Shown one piece after another: positions 23,943 through 32,418 of a stretch of DNA of 37,750 nucleotides. Every line of letters begins with the position of its first letter. The first letter of the stretch is position 1. This DNA comes from CALCNS01 sp937897315 (lineage in GTDB: Bacteria; Bacillota; JAAYKD01): contig DAINOJ010000020.1 in the NCBI GenBank assembly GCA_036744005.1, positions 1 through 37,750 of the forward strand. The letters run 5' to 3'. The notes beneath the pieces were generated by a model, which saw only the letters and a list, made by a program, of their open reading frames with translations, had not been told where the DNA came from and did not search any database. Position numbers and translations under genes: made by a program.

Positions 23943-24770
23943 CTATATCTTTTCAATGATGCGGCTGACGAACGCACAGAAGCGTTCCTCCACTTGATGA
24001 GCGGTTTCGTTTACTTCTTCTCCCGATAGTTTTTGATTCAACATACCAGCAGCCAAATTGGTAATACAAGAAATGCCTAAGATTTTCATATCTGCATGAC
24101 GGGCCGCAATGATTTCCGGAACGGTAGACATGCCTACTGCATCCGCACCAAGGTGGCGAAGGCCAATAATATCGGCGGGGGTTTCAAAATGTGGACCGGG
24201 CATATAGACGTAAACACCTTCTTGTAGAGCAAAGTTCTGCTCTCTGGCAACAAAACGAGCGATATCTTGCCAATTCTGATCAAAGGTAAAGGTCATATCG
24301 AAAAAGCGAGAACCCATTTCTTCTATATTTGCTCCTCTCATGGGAGGGGGGCAAAACATCGTGATGATATCGGTTATGAGCATTAAATCTCCGGGTGTAA
24401 AGCGACGATTAATACCACCTGCAGCGTTGGAGACCAACAAGCGAGGAATGCACATGCGAGCAAAGACTTGAATGGGGAAAATACAGGTGCCAATATCGTG
24501 CCCTTCGTAATAATGGAAGCGCCCTTGCATGGCTAAAACATCCTTGCCACCCAATTGACCAAAGACAAGACGTCCTTCATGCCCGGGAGCCGTAGTGGCG
24601 ACGAATCCTGGTATTTCATGATAGGGAATTCTTATGGGGTTCTGGATGCGATTGGCCAAAGGTCCTAATCCGGAGCCCAAGACAATAGCGACTTCCGGAG
24701 TCCGGGGTAGCATGTTGAGTAAATACTCGGCCGTTTCAGAAATTTGTTTGAATCGAGAATCATCGTTCAT
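23943..24770 (-). CDS. Purine nucleoside phosphorylase (trimeric, PNP-I type)
   Basis: A 275-residue phosphorylase that splits inosine or guanosine with phosphate into base and ribose 1-phosphate. Motifs in order: VLGSGLGPLA with the phosphate-binding Ser, PGHEGRLVFG, GRFHYYEGH, SNAAGGIN, MPGPHFETPAD and GADAVGMSTVPE, all diagnostic for the trimeric family that includes PunA. GGAGGG precedes the ATG. Its neighbours are an MtaD-like deaminase downstream and a ROK kinase upstream, consistent with nucleoside and sugar salvage. Confidence 0.94.
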   Translation of the reverse strand: MNDDSRFKQISETAEYLLNMLPRTPEVAIVLGSGLGPLANRIQNPIRIPYHEIPGFVATTAPGHEGRLVFGQLGGKDVLAMQGRFHYYEGHDIGTCIFPIQVFARMCIPRLLVSNAAGGINRRFTPGDLMLITDIITMFCPPPMRGANIEEMGSRFFDMTFTFDQNWQDIARFVAREQNFALQEGVYVYMPGPHFETPADIIGLRHLGADAVGMSTVPEIIAARHADMKILGISCITNLAAGMLNQKLSGEEVNETAHQVEERFCAFVSRIIEKI

Positions 24771-24785
24771 GAAATACCCTCCTCA

Positions 24786-25763
24786 TTATTCGTCTCGTAA
24801 TAAAGCAGCACCAAACAAACCGGCATCGTTGCCTAAAGTAGCCGGTAGAATACGGGTTGGCGTTAACCACTTGTAGGCATAGACTTCACGCTGCAACACG
24901 GCTTCCAAATAGGGTATATACAGGTCACAACGTGCTCCTAGTCCACCTCCAATGGCTAATACTTCGGGCTGAAAGAGGTTCACTATGTTGACAACGCCCA
25001 CTCCCAGCATGTGGTTATATGCCTCAATCATTTTATGAGCAGCTCGATCACCTGCATCGTAAGCGTCGAAAATCAAACGACAGTCGTGAAGTCGGCCGAA
25101 AGAGTCGGTCTTTTGCCACAGTGTGGAAGCAGGCTCATCCTGCAAGATTTCATAAGCGGTTTGCAAGAGACCGTGTGAAGAAGAATAAACTTCCCAGCAC
25201 CCTTGCCGACCACAGCTACAGGTGCGACCACGAGCATCGATCACATGATGCCCTAATTCTCCACCACCACCATTGAAACCCGCTAGCATTTTACCGTCGA
25301 TAATGACCCCGCCCCCTACCCCTGTTCCTAGGGTAATGATTGCTGCGTGTTTGCATCCTCTGGCTGCCCCCAATCGAAACTCGCCCAATGCGGCAGCATT
25401 GGCATCGTTGGCCAAAGAGACGGGTAGCTGTAAGCGTTCTTGTAAGGCGTTCGCTATAGGAACATGATGGAACTTGAGGTTGCTTGTGAAGAGAATGAAA
25501 CCCTTTTCACTGTCGATGACACCGGGTGAGCCAATTCCAGCATAGAGAACCTCGCTCACTTCCACGTGGGCTTCGTTCAAGCATTCGTGTGCCAAGCGGC
25601 ACATGTCGTCGGCAACCGCTTCGTAACCTTCCCACCATCGGGTAGCACACTCTTTTTGAGACAAGACTCCATGGTCTGGTTGGTTCAATTGGCGGATATC
25701 CAGTAGCATAACCCCGAGGTGTGTTCCCCCTAAATCAATTCCCAAACGATATGATTTTTCCAT
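24786..25763 (-). CDS. ROK-family sugar kinase (glucokinase-like)
   Basis: A 325-residue ROK kinase without a DNA-binding domain. The phosphate-1 loop GIDLGGTHLGV is at residues 8-18, NDANAAALGE and the ATP-binding LGTGVGGG follow, and the zinc motif C-x-CG-x2-GC is present in RTCSCGRQGCWE. Typical substrates are glucose or N-acetyl sugars. The ATG at 25763 follows AGGAG; an earlier in-frame start gives a tail unlike the family. Located 15 bases before the phosphorylase and 10 after the M24-like gene. Confidence 0.91.
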   Translation of the reverse strand: MEKSYRLGIDLGGTHLGVMLLDIRQLNQPDHGVLSQKECATRWWEGYEAVADDMCRLAHECLNEAHVEVSEVLYAGIGSPGVIDSEKGFILFTSNLKFHHVPIANALQERLQLPVSLANDANAAALGEFRLGAARGCKHAAIITLGTGVGGGVIIDGKMLAGFNGGGGELGHHVIDARGRTCSCGRQGCWEVYSSSHGLLQTAYEILQDEPASTLWQKTDSFGRLHDCRLIFDAYDAGDRAAHKMIEAYNHMLGVGVVNIVNLFQPEVLAIGGGLGARCDLYIPYLEAVLQREVYAYKWLTPTRILPATLGNDAGLFGAALLRDE

Positions 25764-25773
25764 GTGATTCTCC

Positions 25774-27174
25774 TTATACTTTCGCGAAGATTTGGGTGGT
25801 ATCGAGAAAGAAGGGGAAATACACGCCACACAAAGAGGATAAGGGAAGTACTTCTTCTTTGATCCGGATTCCCAACGTGTCTTTCATAAAGGCTTGCCGT
25901 GCTTGTATGCGGGACCAGGTTTTGGGGTATTGCAATGCGATTTGTTGACGCAAATGTTCTCCAGCCAATACCAGCCCATCTTCCATAATAGCTGTGTAGA
26001 TAGGGGTTGAGTGTGAAGCGATGACGTCACTCTGCAAATACATGCCATCGGTTAGGAGGAGGTTGGAACCTTTGTAGACCGGGGAATTTGTCCATTCGTC
26101 AGCACCAATATTGTGACCAGGATTGAGCTGTAATCCAAAGCGATGCTTTCCGAGCCGTTCATGGATACTTTGGTAGAGGGTTCCTCCGCTGACGCCGATA
26201 CCCACAGTTTCATACCAGGAAGCCATAGCAGACCAGTACGGCATGTAAAAATCCAGTAGAGATCCTCTGCGGTTTTTATGTAATGTTGTTTTGTTATAGG
26301 CGGCAATTCCTGCTCGAGAGACTAAAGCACCTCGCAACGCTCTGCAAAGACAAACCGGATCACCCAACTGCAATATTTGCTCATTAGGAGAGCGTAAGCC
26401 TATGCTCACGTGCTCCTCTCCGAATTGAATCATTGGGAAAGCAGATATGGGGAACGCATCCATGGCAGCTTGAGCGGTCAATTCCATTTCACTGATGCCG
26501 GGTTTTAGGAGTTTGAACATACGAATCACACTTTGCGCGGTTCTTTCGGCGATTTGTTCGTAATAAGCAATTTCCTTGGCCGTGCGCAGATTCATGCGAA
26601 TGCCATGGGGCAATCCGGTCATGAAAGAAGTCACATTGGTCAAACGACCTTTTGGGGTTAATCGGAGAATCTCTTCTATCAGCCACATGGGGAAGTCGGT
26701 TCGACTTTCAGCCCGGGTAAGCTCCTTCGGTATAAAATACTTATAGCCAATCAATCCCAACCGACTGTCTTTGCCGATTCCTAATTGCGCAAGATGTTTG
26801 TGCAAAGGTTTCGATTTGTCACGCGGTTGACCCTGTAAGCTGAAGCTTTGAAATAAAACACGCTCTACCGTAATCGGAAGAGACTGTGTATGTCCCCAAC
26901 CCTCGTTGCCTACAAAAAGGGTTCTATGGTTTTTTCGGTCGATGACCAGCAGGGCTTCTTCAAAACGGGGATCATGGCCAATCAAGTAGTCCATATTGGC
27001 AAAATGCTCTCGATCGGCATAAACCAAGACATGGCTTAGGTCGCTTTCTTCCATTTTGGCTTGTAAAAGGTATAGCCGTGTCAAATAATCTTCTGCTTGA
27101 AAAACAGGCAGAGCATCAAAAGAGGGGTTCATATAAAAGGGTTGGCAGTTTTTGATGATGACAGATTCGTTCAT
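25774..27174 (-). CDS. M24-family (creatinase/aminopeptidase P-like) protein with altered metal site
   Basis: A 466-residue protein with an N-terminal creatinase-like domain (SFDALPVFQAEDYLTRL, DREHFANMDYLIGHDPRFEEALLVI) and a C-terminal pita-bread domain (LRTAKEIAYYEQIAERTAQSVIRMFKLLKPGISEMEL, NPGHNIGADEW). In true M24 peptidases two Asp ligands follow a GD...DxG...D pattern; here the equivalent LGDPVCLCRALRGALVSRAGI lacks them, while the GHNIG histidine remains. It is probably not a standard metallo-aminopeptidase. The asparaginase gene ends on the first base of its ATG. Confidence 0.8.
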   Translation of the reverse strand: MNESVIIKNCQPFYMNPSFDALPVFQAEDYLTRLYLLQAKMEESDLSHVLVYADREHFANMDYLIGHDPRFEEALLVIDRKNHRTLFVGNEGWGHTQSLPITVERVLFQSFSLQGQPRDKSKPLHKHLAQLGIGKDSRLGLIGYKYFIPKELTRAESRTDFPMWLIEEILRLTPKGRLTNVTSFMTGLPHGIRMNLRTAKEIAYYEQIAERTAQSVIRMFKLLKPGISEMELTAQAAMDAFPISAFPMIQFGEEHVSIGLRSPNEQILQLGDPVCLCRALRGALVSRAGIAAYNKTTLHKNRRGSLLDFYMPYWSAMASWYETVGIGVSGGTLYQSIHERLGKHRFGLQLNPGHNIGADEWTNSPVYKGSNLLLTDGMYLQSDVIASHSTPIYTAIMEDGLVLAGEHLRQQIALQYPKTWSRIQARQAFMKDTLGIRIKEEVLPLSSLCGVYFPFFLDTTQIFAKV

Positions 27175-28187
27175 TATAGACCTCCACCAAACAGTTGGAA
27201 ACAGGTTCGTTTTTCGCCTACTATGGTATCGTTATCGTTGATGACCCACGGCTTCGCCAGTTTTAGCATTCGTTGTCTGCCATCCTCATTATGATATCCA
27301 ATTTGGGCAAAGATTTCATTGATGAGTAAGGGCCAAGTCACTTCGGTGCCATCTTCGCATTTGAAAGCAATTCCTAAGCGTTGCTCCTTCATGCCTATGG
27401 CATAAACCCCCTCGGCTCCACCTTTGGCCACAAGATTCGCATCCATATTGACCATGGAACAGATATAATCGGTTCCGGTCACCATAAGGGGATACCGATT
27501 CATATTTTCGGCCATTCTCCTAGCTGCATTCGACCACACAGGGTCTTCAATGGTATCGGGACATGCCATTTTCATTGCCGCCAAAGCCATGTTAAATACC
27601 GGTACCGCAAAGACCGGCACCCCACAGCCGTCGACTCCAATGCCGATTTCCTCTTTGGGAACTTCGGTGAATCGCGAGATGGTTTCTAGAATATACTTCT
27701 GAACCGGGTGGTTTGGCAGCCAATATCCCTCCAGCCCCACACCAAAATGTCGAGCCATGGCCAAAGCAGCCGAATGCTTCCCGGAACAATTGTGATACAC
27801 TTTGCGCTTGGGTGCTTGCTTACACATCAGTTCGATACGGCGCGGCATATATCCCGGATATGTGGGCTTCATACATAAATCTTCTTCCTGTGCGCCAATT
27901 TTTCTCAAAATCGACTCAATGGCTGCAACATGAAAGGGTTCACCCATGTGCGAACCAGCCATAATCGTGGTTTCTTCCGGGGTTAACCCAAACTCTTTAT
28001 CCATCCCTAAAGCCAATATCGGCAGTGCCTGAATCGGTTTGGAAGCAGAACGATAGTATATCTTTTTCTGGGGGTCGCCGGCATAACCGATGAGTTGCCC
28101 TTTGTCATTGACTACAGCTATAAATCCGCGATGTACGTTTTCAACCATACCACCACGAATATCCTCCACTAAGATGGCGGAAGACAT
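27174..28187 (-). CDS. Asparaginase (Asparaginase_II family, PF06089-like)
   Basis: A 337-residue protein of the thermolabile-type asparaginase family related to the Rhizobium etli enzyme. Motifs: RGGMVENVHRG at the N-terminus, YRSASKPIQALP, AGSHMGEPFHV, NCSGKHSAALAMARH and GVDGCGVPVFAVP. It should release ammonia from asparagine, giving aspartate. The ATG at 28187 follows GGAGGAGAG; upstream in-frame codons back to 28334 overlap the divergent lipoprotein region and look non-coding. It is the first gene of the six-gene salvage operon. Confidence 0.88.
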   Translation of the reverse strand: MSSAILVEDIRGGMVENVHRGFIAVVNDKGQLIGYAGDPQKKIYYRSASKPIQALPILALGMDKEFGLTPEETTIMAGSHMGEPFHVAAIESILRKIGAQEEDLCMKPTYPGYMPRRIELMCKQAPKRKVYHNCSGKHSAALAMARHFGVGLEGYWLPNHPVQKYILETISRFTEVPKEEIGIGVDGCGVPVFAVPVFNMALAAMKMACPDTIEDPVWSNAARRMAENMNRYPLMVTGTDYICSMVNMDANLVAKGGAEGVYAIGMKEQRLGIAFKCEDGTEVTWPLLINEIFAQIGYHNEDGRQRMLKLAKPWVINDNDTIVGEKRTCFQLFGGGL

Positions 28188-28333
28188 GATTCTCTCCTCC
28201 TTCAATTGAAACAAATCCTTACTAAATACGCTTTTTTGGGAGCGAAACCCTTCTATGAGAAAAAAGCAGGATTTTTTTCTTTTTAACCAGAAAGAAGGGT
28301 AATGAAATTGAATGAGGTCAGGAGTTTGAAACA

Positions 28334-28864
28334 ATGCATAAATTCTCGTCTACACTCCTTTTGAGTATCTTTCTTATCGCAGTTTTACTTTTTCTGGGTG
28401 GGTGTCAATCTCAAACAGAGGATGTACCTGTTTCAGAAGAAACGGGCTTGGAACTACTGGATTTTATCCATCAACCCATCACAGAGTTACAAAAACACGT
28501 GGGTGATATCGTCGGTATAGAAAGCGACGAAATGGATGGAACCCCTATGGTGGTTTTTGATGATTTAAAAGCCCGTTGCAATGCAAAAGAGGAAGAAGTC
28601 ACCGGTTTCATCCTTAGCCGTGAGATGCAAATAGACCTTCGCAAGTATCGGGTCGCTGGGGTGCACTTTGATATGGACAACCTGCAGGTTTTGGAAACCC
28701 TTGGGACACCGGTAAATGGCAACCGGCAAGTTCTGAATTATTCCAAGGATTACTTGCTTTGGTGGAAATTTACGTTTGATTCAGAAGACCAAATGCAATA
28801 CATTCAGGTATTTTATGGCAAAGATCAGGGAGATCGAAGCTTTGTCGATTGGAGGAAGTCATGA
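28334..28864 (+). CDS. Small lipoprotein of unknown function
   Basis: A 176-residue protein with a signal sequence and lipobox FLGGC (Cys24), hence probably anchored outside the membrane. The mature part is acidic and has no motif I recognise; regions such as HVGDIVGIESDEMDGTPMVVFDDLKA and a Trp-rich YLLWWKFTFDSEDQ look like a small folded alpha/beta domain. GGAG lies eight bases before the ATG. Its stop overlaps the radical SAM gene as ATGA. It is transcribed divergently from the asparaginase gene across about 146 bases in which I see no clear promoter. Confidence 0.75.
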   Translation: MHKFSSTLLLSIFLIAVLLFLGGCQSQTEDVPVSEETGLELLDFIHQPITELQKHVGDIVGIESDEMDGTPMVVFDDLKARCNAKEEEVTGFILSREMQIDLRKYRVAGVHFDMDNLQVLETLGTPVNGNRQVLNYSKDYLLWWKFTFDSEDQMQYIQVFYGKDQGDRSFVDWRKS

Positions 28865-29745
28865 GTATAGAGCAATGTCGAGTATGTCCTCATGAGTGTC
28901 AAGTCCCGCGCCAAAACTACTCTCCCTCTTCTGGCTTTTGTGGAATGCCGGCATTGCCCCGCATCTGCCGGGCGGACTTACATTATGGCGAAGAACCTAG
29001 CATCAGCGGAAGAAATGGTTCGGGCACGGTCTTTTTTAGCGGATGCGTCTTGCGTTGCGTATGTTGTCAGAATCATGAAATCAGTCGCGAAGCCTGTGGT
29101 AGGTCGGTAGATGCAGCGGGGTTGGCCAAGATTTTTCAAAAACTGCAAAAAAAGGGAGCGGAGAACATCAATTTGGTGAGCCCAACTCCCTATGTTCCTG
29201 TAATCATTGAAGCATTACGCATGCAACCTTTGAATATACCGGTGGTATACAATACCAGTGGATACGATTCGGTGTCCTCCTTAAGAGAGTTGGATGGTCT
29301 CATCGATATTTATTTGCCCGATTACAAATATCACACCTCTGCCCAGGCGCAGAAATATTCGGGCGTGCCCGATTATCCGCAAAAAGCTCAACTGGCCATA
29401 TTGGAAATGCTTAGGCAAGTGGGCTTTGCCAAGCATAATTCTCATGGAGTCATGGAGCAGGGTTTGATGATTCGTCATTTGGTTTTGCCGGGGCATACCA
29501 AGGAATCGATTGCTGCCTTACATTGGATTTCAGACTTTTTACCCAAAGGAGTGTCGGTGAGTCTTATGGCACAGTATTTCCCGCCTAAGGGCCTTTCGTT
29601 ACCCAGTGAATTGCAACGAAAATTGACCAAACGGGAGTACGACAAAGTCGTTCAAGCTATGTTGGACTTGCAATTGACCGAGGGATTCATTCAGAAGAGA
29701 GAGTCCGCCACGGAAGAATATGTTCCCTCTTGGGATTGGAAATAG
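28861..29745 (+). CDS. Radical SAM protein, PflX/pyruvate formate-lyase activase-like (COG1313 type)
   Basis: A 294-residue radical SAM protein. The cluster-binding CxxxCxxC is Cys62, Cys66 and Cys69 in SGCVLRCVCCQN. The N-terminus holds four more cysteines (6, 9, 13 and 27: CRVCPHEC and GFC), as in the PflX branch, which may bind a second metal centre. YLPDYKY and LMIRHLVLPGHT are also typical. The ATG at 28861 is chosen over a TTG at 28849 because GGAGGAA at 28851-28857 fits it. Function in this family is not established; it is related to glycyl-radical-enzyme activases, but no glycyl-radical enzyme gene is in the window. Confidence 0.87.
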   Translation: MSIEQCRVCPHECQVPRQNYSPSSGFCGMPALPRICRADLHYGEEPSISGRNGSGTVFFSGCVLRCVCCQNHEISREACGRSVDAAGLAKIFQKLQKKGAENINLVSPTPYVPVIIEALRMQPLNIPVVYNTSGYDSVSSLRELDGLIDIYLPDYKYHTSAQAQKYSGVPDYPQKAQLAILEMLRQVGFAKHNSHGVMEQGLMIRHLVLPGHTKESIAALHWISDFLPKGVSVSLMAQYFPPKGLSLPSELQRKLTKREYDKVVQAMLDLQLTEGFIQKRESATEEYVPSWDWK

Positions 29746-29826
29746 AGCAGGAGTTTACATAAAGTCGTAGAAATTAGAAAGAGAAGTTTCGATGGGCAAA
29801 ATATCTGGAATGAAAGTAGTGGGAGC

Positions 29827-30795
29827 ATGAGACACATTTTTATTATCAATCCCATGGCTGGAAAACCCAAAGATATCACAGGGTTTATTCAATCGGCTAA
29901 CCATGCCGTTTCTGCATTAGGCGAGTCTTTTGTGGCCTTGCAAACCCAATATGCCGGGCATGCAAAGACCTTAGTCCGCGAGTTTCTCCCTGCTTCGGAA
30001 CCCACCCGTTTTTATGCTTGTGGTGGGGATGGAACCATGAATGAGGTCTTGCACGGGCTTTTCGGCTATGAGAATTGCGAATTAGCAGTCATTCCCATGG
30101 GTTCGGGCAACGACTTTTTGCGCTGCTTTGGTTCTGTGGAAGTGTTCTTGGACTTAGAAAATCAAGTGGCGGGTAAAAGCTTGGAGGTAGATGTTTTAAA
30201 AGCCGGAGACCATGTCGCTCTAAACTTAATCAATGTAGGTTTGGATGCGGAAACCGCCTTTTACAAACACCGATTTCAAAGACTACCCGGCGTCAGCGGT
30301 TCCATGGCGTATCATTTGGCTTTGGCATTTTGCTTCTTCCAACGCTATGGAGTGAGTATGAATTTAGAACTGGATGGAAAACCTTTTGACAACTCTAAGG
30401 GGTATATCTTGACCGCGTTTGGAAACGGAACCACTTATGGTAGTGGCTATAAAGCCACACCCATGGCCACTCCTGTGGATGGAGTGATGGATGTTTGTTT
30501 ATTCCGTCATGTAGACCGAATGACCATTCTGAAATACATTCCCTTCTTTAAACGCGGGGAGCATGTGGGCCATCCGGGTCTCAAAGATATTTTATATTAC
30601 GGTAAACACCGACAGGTGCGTATCTATGCCAATCATCCTTTACATGTTTGCATGGATGGGGAGTTTTTTGACGCAGCGGATGTCACTCTAGAGATCCTCG
30701 ATCGAGCCATACGGTTTGTGGTACCAAAGGGTATTCAACCAGAGTGGCAGACCAAAGAGGTAATGATGGAACCGAAAGAAGGTTCTTCAACATAA
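29827..30795 (+). CDS. Diacylglycerol kinase-family lipid kinase
   Basis: A 322-residue cytoplasmic lipid kinase of the DgkB/YegS type, which phosphorylates diacylglycerol or similar lipids. The N-terminal INPMAGK is at residues 7-13, the catalytic CGGDGTMNEV at 65-74, PMGSGNDFLR at 90-99 and LNLINVGLDAETA follows. The usual TGND is SGND here, a small variation. The C-terminal beta domain ends with VCMDGEFF. The ribosome site is weak (GTGGGAG). A gap of 81 bases from the previous gene holds nothing I can identify. Confidence 0.92.
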   Translation: MRHIFIINPMAGKPKDITGFIQSANHAVSALGESFVALQTQYAGHAKTLVREFLPASEPTRFYACGGDGTMNEVLHGLFGYENCELAVIPMGSGNDFLRCFGSVEVFLDLENQVAGKSLEVDVLKAGDHVALNLINVGLDAETAFYKHRFQRLPGVSGSMAYHLALAFCFFQRYGVSMNLELDGKPFDNSKGYILTAFGNGTTYGSGYKATPMATPVDGVMDVCLFRHVDRMTILKYIPFFKRGEHVGHPGLKDILYYGKHRQVRIYANHPLHVCMDGEFFDAADVTLEILDRAIRFVVPKGIQPEWQTKEVMMEPKEGSST

Positions 30796-30808
30796 GGAGG
30801 AATGTCGA

Positions 30809-32119
30809 TTGAACAACAAAGAATACGCAACACAACTCATGGCTTATTTGGATGCCTCTCCGACCCCTTTTCAATCGGTGCAAAGTTTAAAAAATATGCT
30901 GAAGGACGCAGGAGCAACCGAACTGAAGGAACGGGAAGCATGGCAATTGGAAGACAAGAAACTGTATTACTATGTCAAGGATGGCAGTCAGTTATTAGCA
31001 TTCCGTTTGGGCGGAGCGGACTTAGCATCCCATGGGTTTCGGGTGGGAGCAGCGCATCACGACTCCCCTGCCTTAAAAATCAAACCGGTGGGCACCGTCA
31101 TCGACCATCAAGTGGAACGAGTCATGATTGAAGTGTATGGAGGACCCATTGTGCGCGGGTGGTTCGATCGCCCCTTGGGGTTAGCCGGTCGTTTACTAGT
31201 TCAATGTGATGGTGGAATCCAAGTGGTTCCGGTGATGATCAACAAACCTGTTTTTGTGATTCCCAGCCCGGCAATCCATATGCAACGCGATATCAACGAA
31301 AATGCTACGGTGAATGCTCAAACGGAGCTGTGCCCCTTCTTTGGTATGAATTCCGGCAAAGAAAAAGAATTTTATGGATGGTTGGCCGAAGCTGCCGGGG
31401 TTGCTATTAGCGATATTCTGAGCTTTGAGCTATCGCCTATCGAGATTCAACCCGCATGTTTCGTTGGTCAAAAAGAAGAATGGATTTCTGCTCCTCATTT
31501 GGATGACGTTGCCATGGTGCATGCTTCTTTCACGGCCTTGTTGGAAGCCGTTGCGGAGGATTCGGAGCAAAACATCATAGCCGTGGCTTTCGATCATGAA
31601 GAATGCGGTTCTTCATCGACTCGCGGTGCTCGCGGAAACAGCTTAATGATGGCCATGGACCGGATTTTTGAAAAGAAAGGTTTATCCATTGAAGACCAAT
31701 ATCGAGCCACCGGTAACAGTTTGGTCTTCTCGGCCGATATGGCTCATGCTGTTCACCCAGGATATTCTGCCAAGAGCGACTTAAACCACCCCGTTTATAT
31801 GAATAAAGGGCCGGTTTTGAAATTAGCTCATTATCAATCCTATGCAACATCCAGCAGGGGAACGGCGATTTTCCAGTGGCTTTGCCGCAAAAACGATATC
31901 CCCTTCCAAATCCTCGTCAACCGCAGCGATGCTCGTGGTGGTGGCACGATTGGGCCGATTATGGCAGCGGCTCATGGTGTAACCACGGTCGATATTGGTA
32001 ATCCCATGTTGGCAATGCATTCCATTCGTGAGCTGGGTGGAACCGAAGACCATGGCTCGATGGTTCGGTTATTCAAAGCGCTGTTCTTAGCGGATTTACA
32101 GGGACTCATGGTGGAATAA
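30809..32119 (+). CDS. M18-family aminopeptidase
   Basis: A 436-residue zinc aminopeptidase of the M18 family (aspartyl aminopeptidase-type). Metal and catalytic motifs: VGAAHHDSPALKIKP, AFDHEECGSSSTRGARGN, SADMAHAVHPGYS and the C-terminal HSIRELGGTEDH. The canonical AHTDSP is AHHDSP here. The start is a TTG at 30809 with AAGGAGG eight bases before it; an ATG at 30802 is in another frame. It probably removes N-terminal residues from peptides imported by the Opp-type system. No plus-strand terminator follows. Confidence 0.94.
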   Translation: MNNKEYATQLMAYLDASPTPFQSVQSLKNMLKDAGATELKEREAWQLEDKKLYYYVKDGSQLLAFRLGGADLASHGFRVGAAHHDSPALKIKPVGTVIDHQVERVMIEVYGGPIVRGWFDRPLGLAGRLLVQCDGGIQVVPVMINKPVFVIPSPAIHMQRDINENATVNAQTELCPFFGMNSGKEKEFYGWLAEAAGVAISDILSFELSPIEIQPACFVGQKEEWISAPHLDDVAMVHASFTALLEAVAEDSEQNIIAVAFDHEECGSSSTRGARGNSLMMAMDRIFEKKGLSIEDQYRATGNSLVFSADMAHAVHPGYSAKSDLNHPVYMNKGPVLKLAHYQSYATSSRGTAIFQWLCRKNDIPFQILVNRSDARGGGTIGPIMAAAHGVTTVDIGNPMLAMHSIRELGGTEDHGSMVRLFKALFLADLQGLMVE

Positions 32120-32148
32120 AAAAAGAAGAACCCTAATGAGTTCTTCTA
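32117..32148 (-). terminator. Rho-independent terminator of the minus-strand RNA
   Basis: On the minus strand AGAAGAAC (32147-32140), an eight-base loop, GTTCTTCT (32131-32124) and a T run (32124-32118). On the plus strand the same hairpin is followed by ACAGGCGG, not by T residues, so it acts on minus-strand transcripts. It directly abuts the end of the M18 gene. Confidence 0.8.
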
Positions 32149-32326
32149 CAGGCGGGTTATATTGCTCCGGCGGCTGTAACAGCCGCCGCAAGCCCTCGCA
32201 TCGCCTGCTGTGAGCTGGCCTCGGCCACTGCTCGCACCATACAGTGCAAACGGTTTGTGCTCGCAGACGTCGGCAGACATCTGCCTGACAAGTAAACTTG
32301 AACAGGGATTCGCTGCAACTGCGATT
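32118..32326 (-). ncRNA. Candidate structured non-coding RNA of about 200 nt, family not recognised
   Basis: The gap between the M18 and M20 genes lacks any credible gene but has, on the minus strand, a promoter, a run of strong hairpins and a terminator. Hairpins read on the minus strand include TCGC/GCGA, CAAG/CTTG, GGCAG/CTGCC, TGGCC/GGCCA and a perfect GGCGGCTG/CAGCCGCC near 32169-32187. A longer-range pairing of GTCTGC..GAGC with GCTC..GCAGGC would enclose the middle. It is GC-richer than its flanks, as for stable RNAs. I compared it in mind with 6S, SRP, tmRNA, RNase P, T-box and B12 riboswitches and found no convincing match. Confidence 0.6.
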
Positions 32327-32332
32327 GTCTTT

Positions 32333-32360
32333 ATTATAGCAAATCGAGTAAAAAATGCAA
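32333..32360 (-). promoter_or_regulatory. Promoter of the minus-strand RNA
   Basis: On the minus strand TTGCAT (32360-32355), 16 bases, and a perfect TATAAT (32338-32333). The predicted start is near 32326. The only minus-strand object downstream before the terminator is the structured RNA. Confidence 0.75.
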
Positions 32361-32418
32361 GGGTTCAAAGGATTTTACGTATTTGCCCGCATAGGGCCAA
32401 AATAAAGGAGTGAATGGT

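Noticed and set aside
32200..32225. GCCACTG on the plus strand as part of a cobalamin riboswitch
   Set aside because: No B12 box or other conserved core elements in the right order, and the promoter and terminator show transcription from the opposite strand.
32118..32326. 6S RNA, SRP RNA or tRNA identity for the minus-strand RNA
   Set aside because: The 5' and 3' ends do not pair into the long 6S rod, the SRP GGTCAGG..GGAA..GCAGC core is missing, and no cloverleaf can be drawn around the GTTCAAG stretch.
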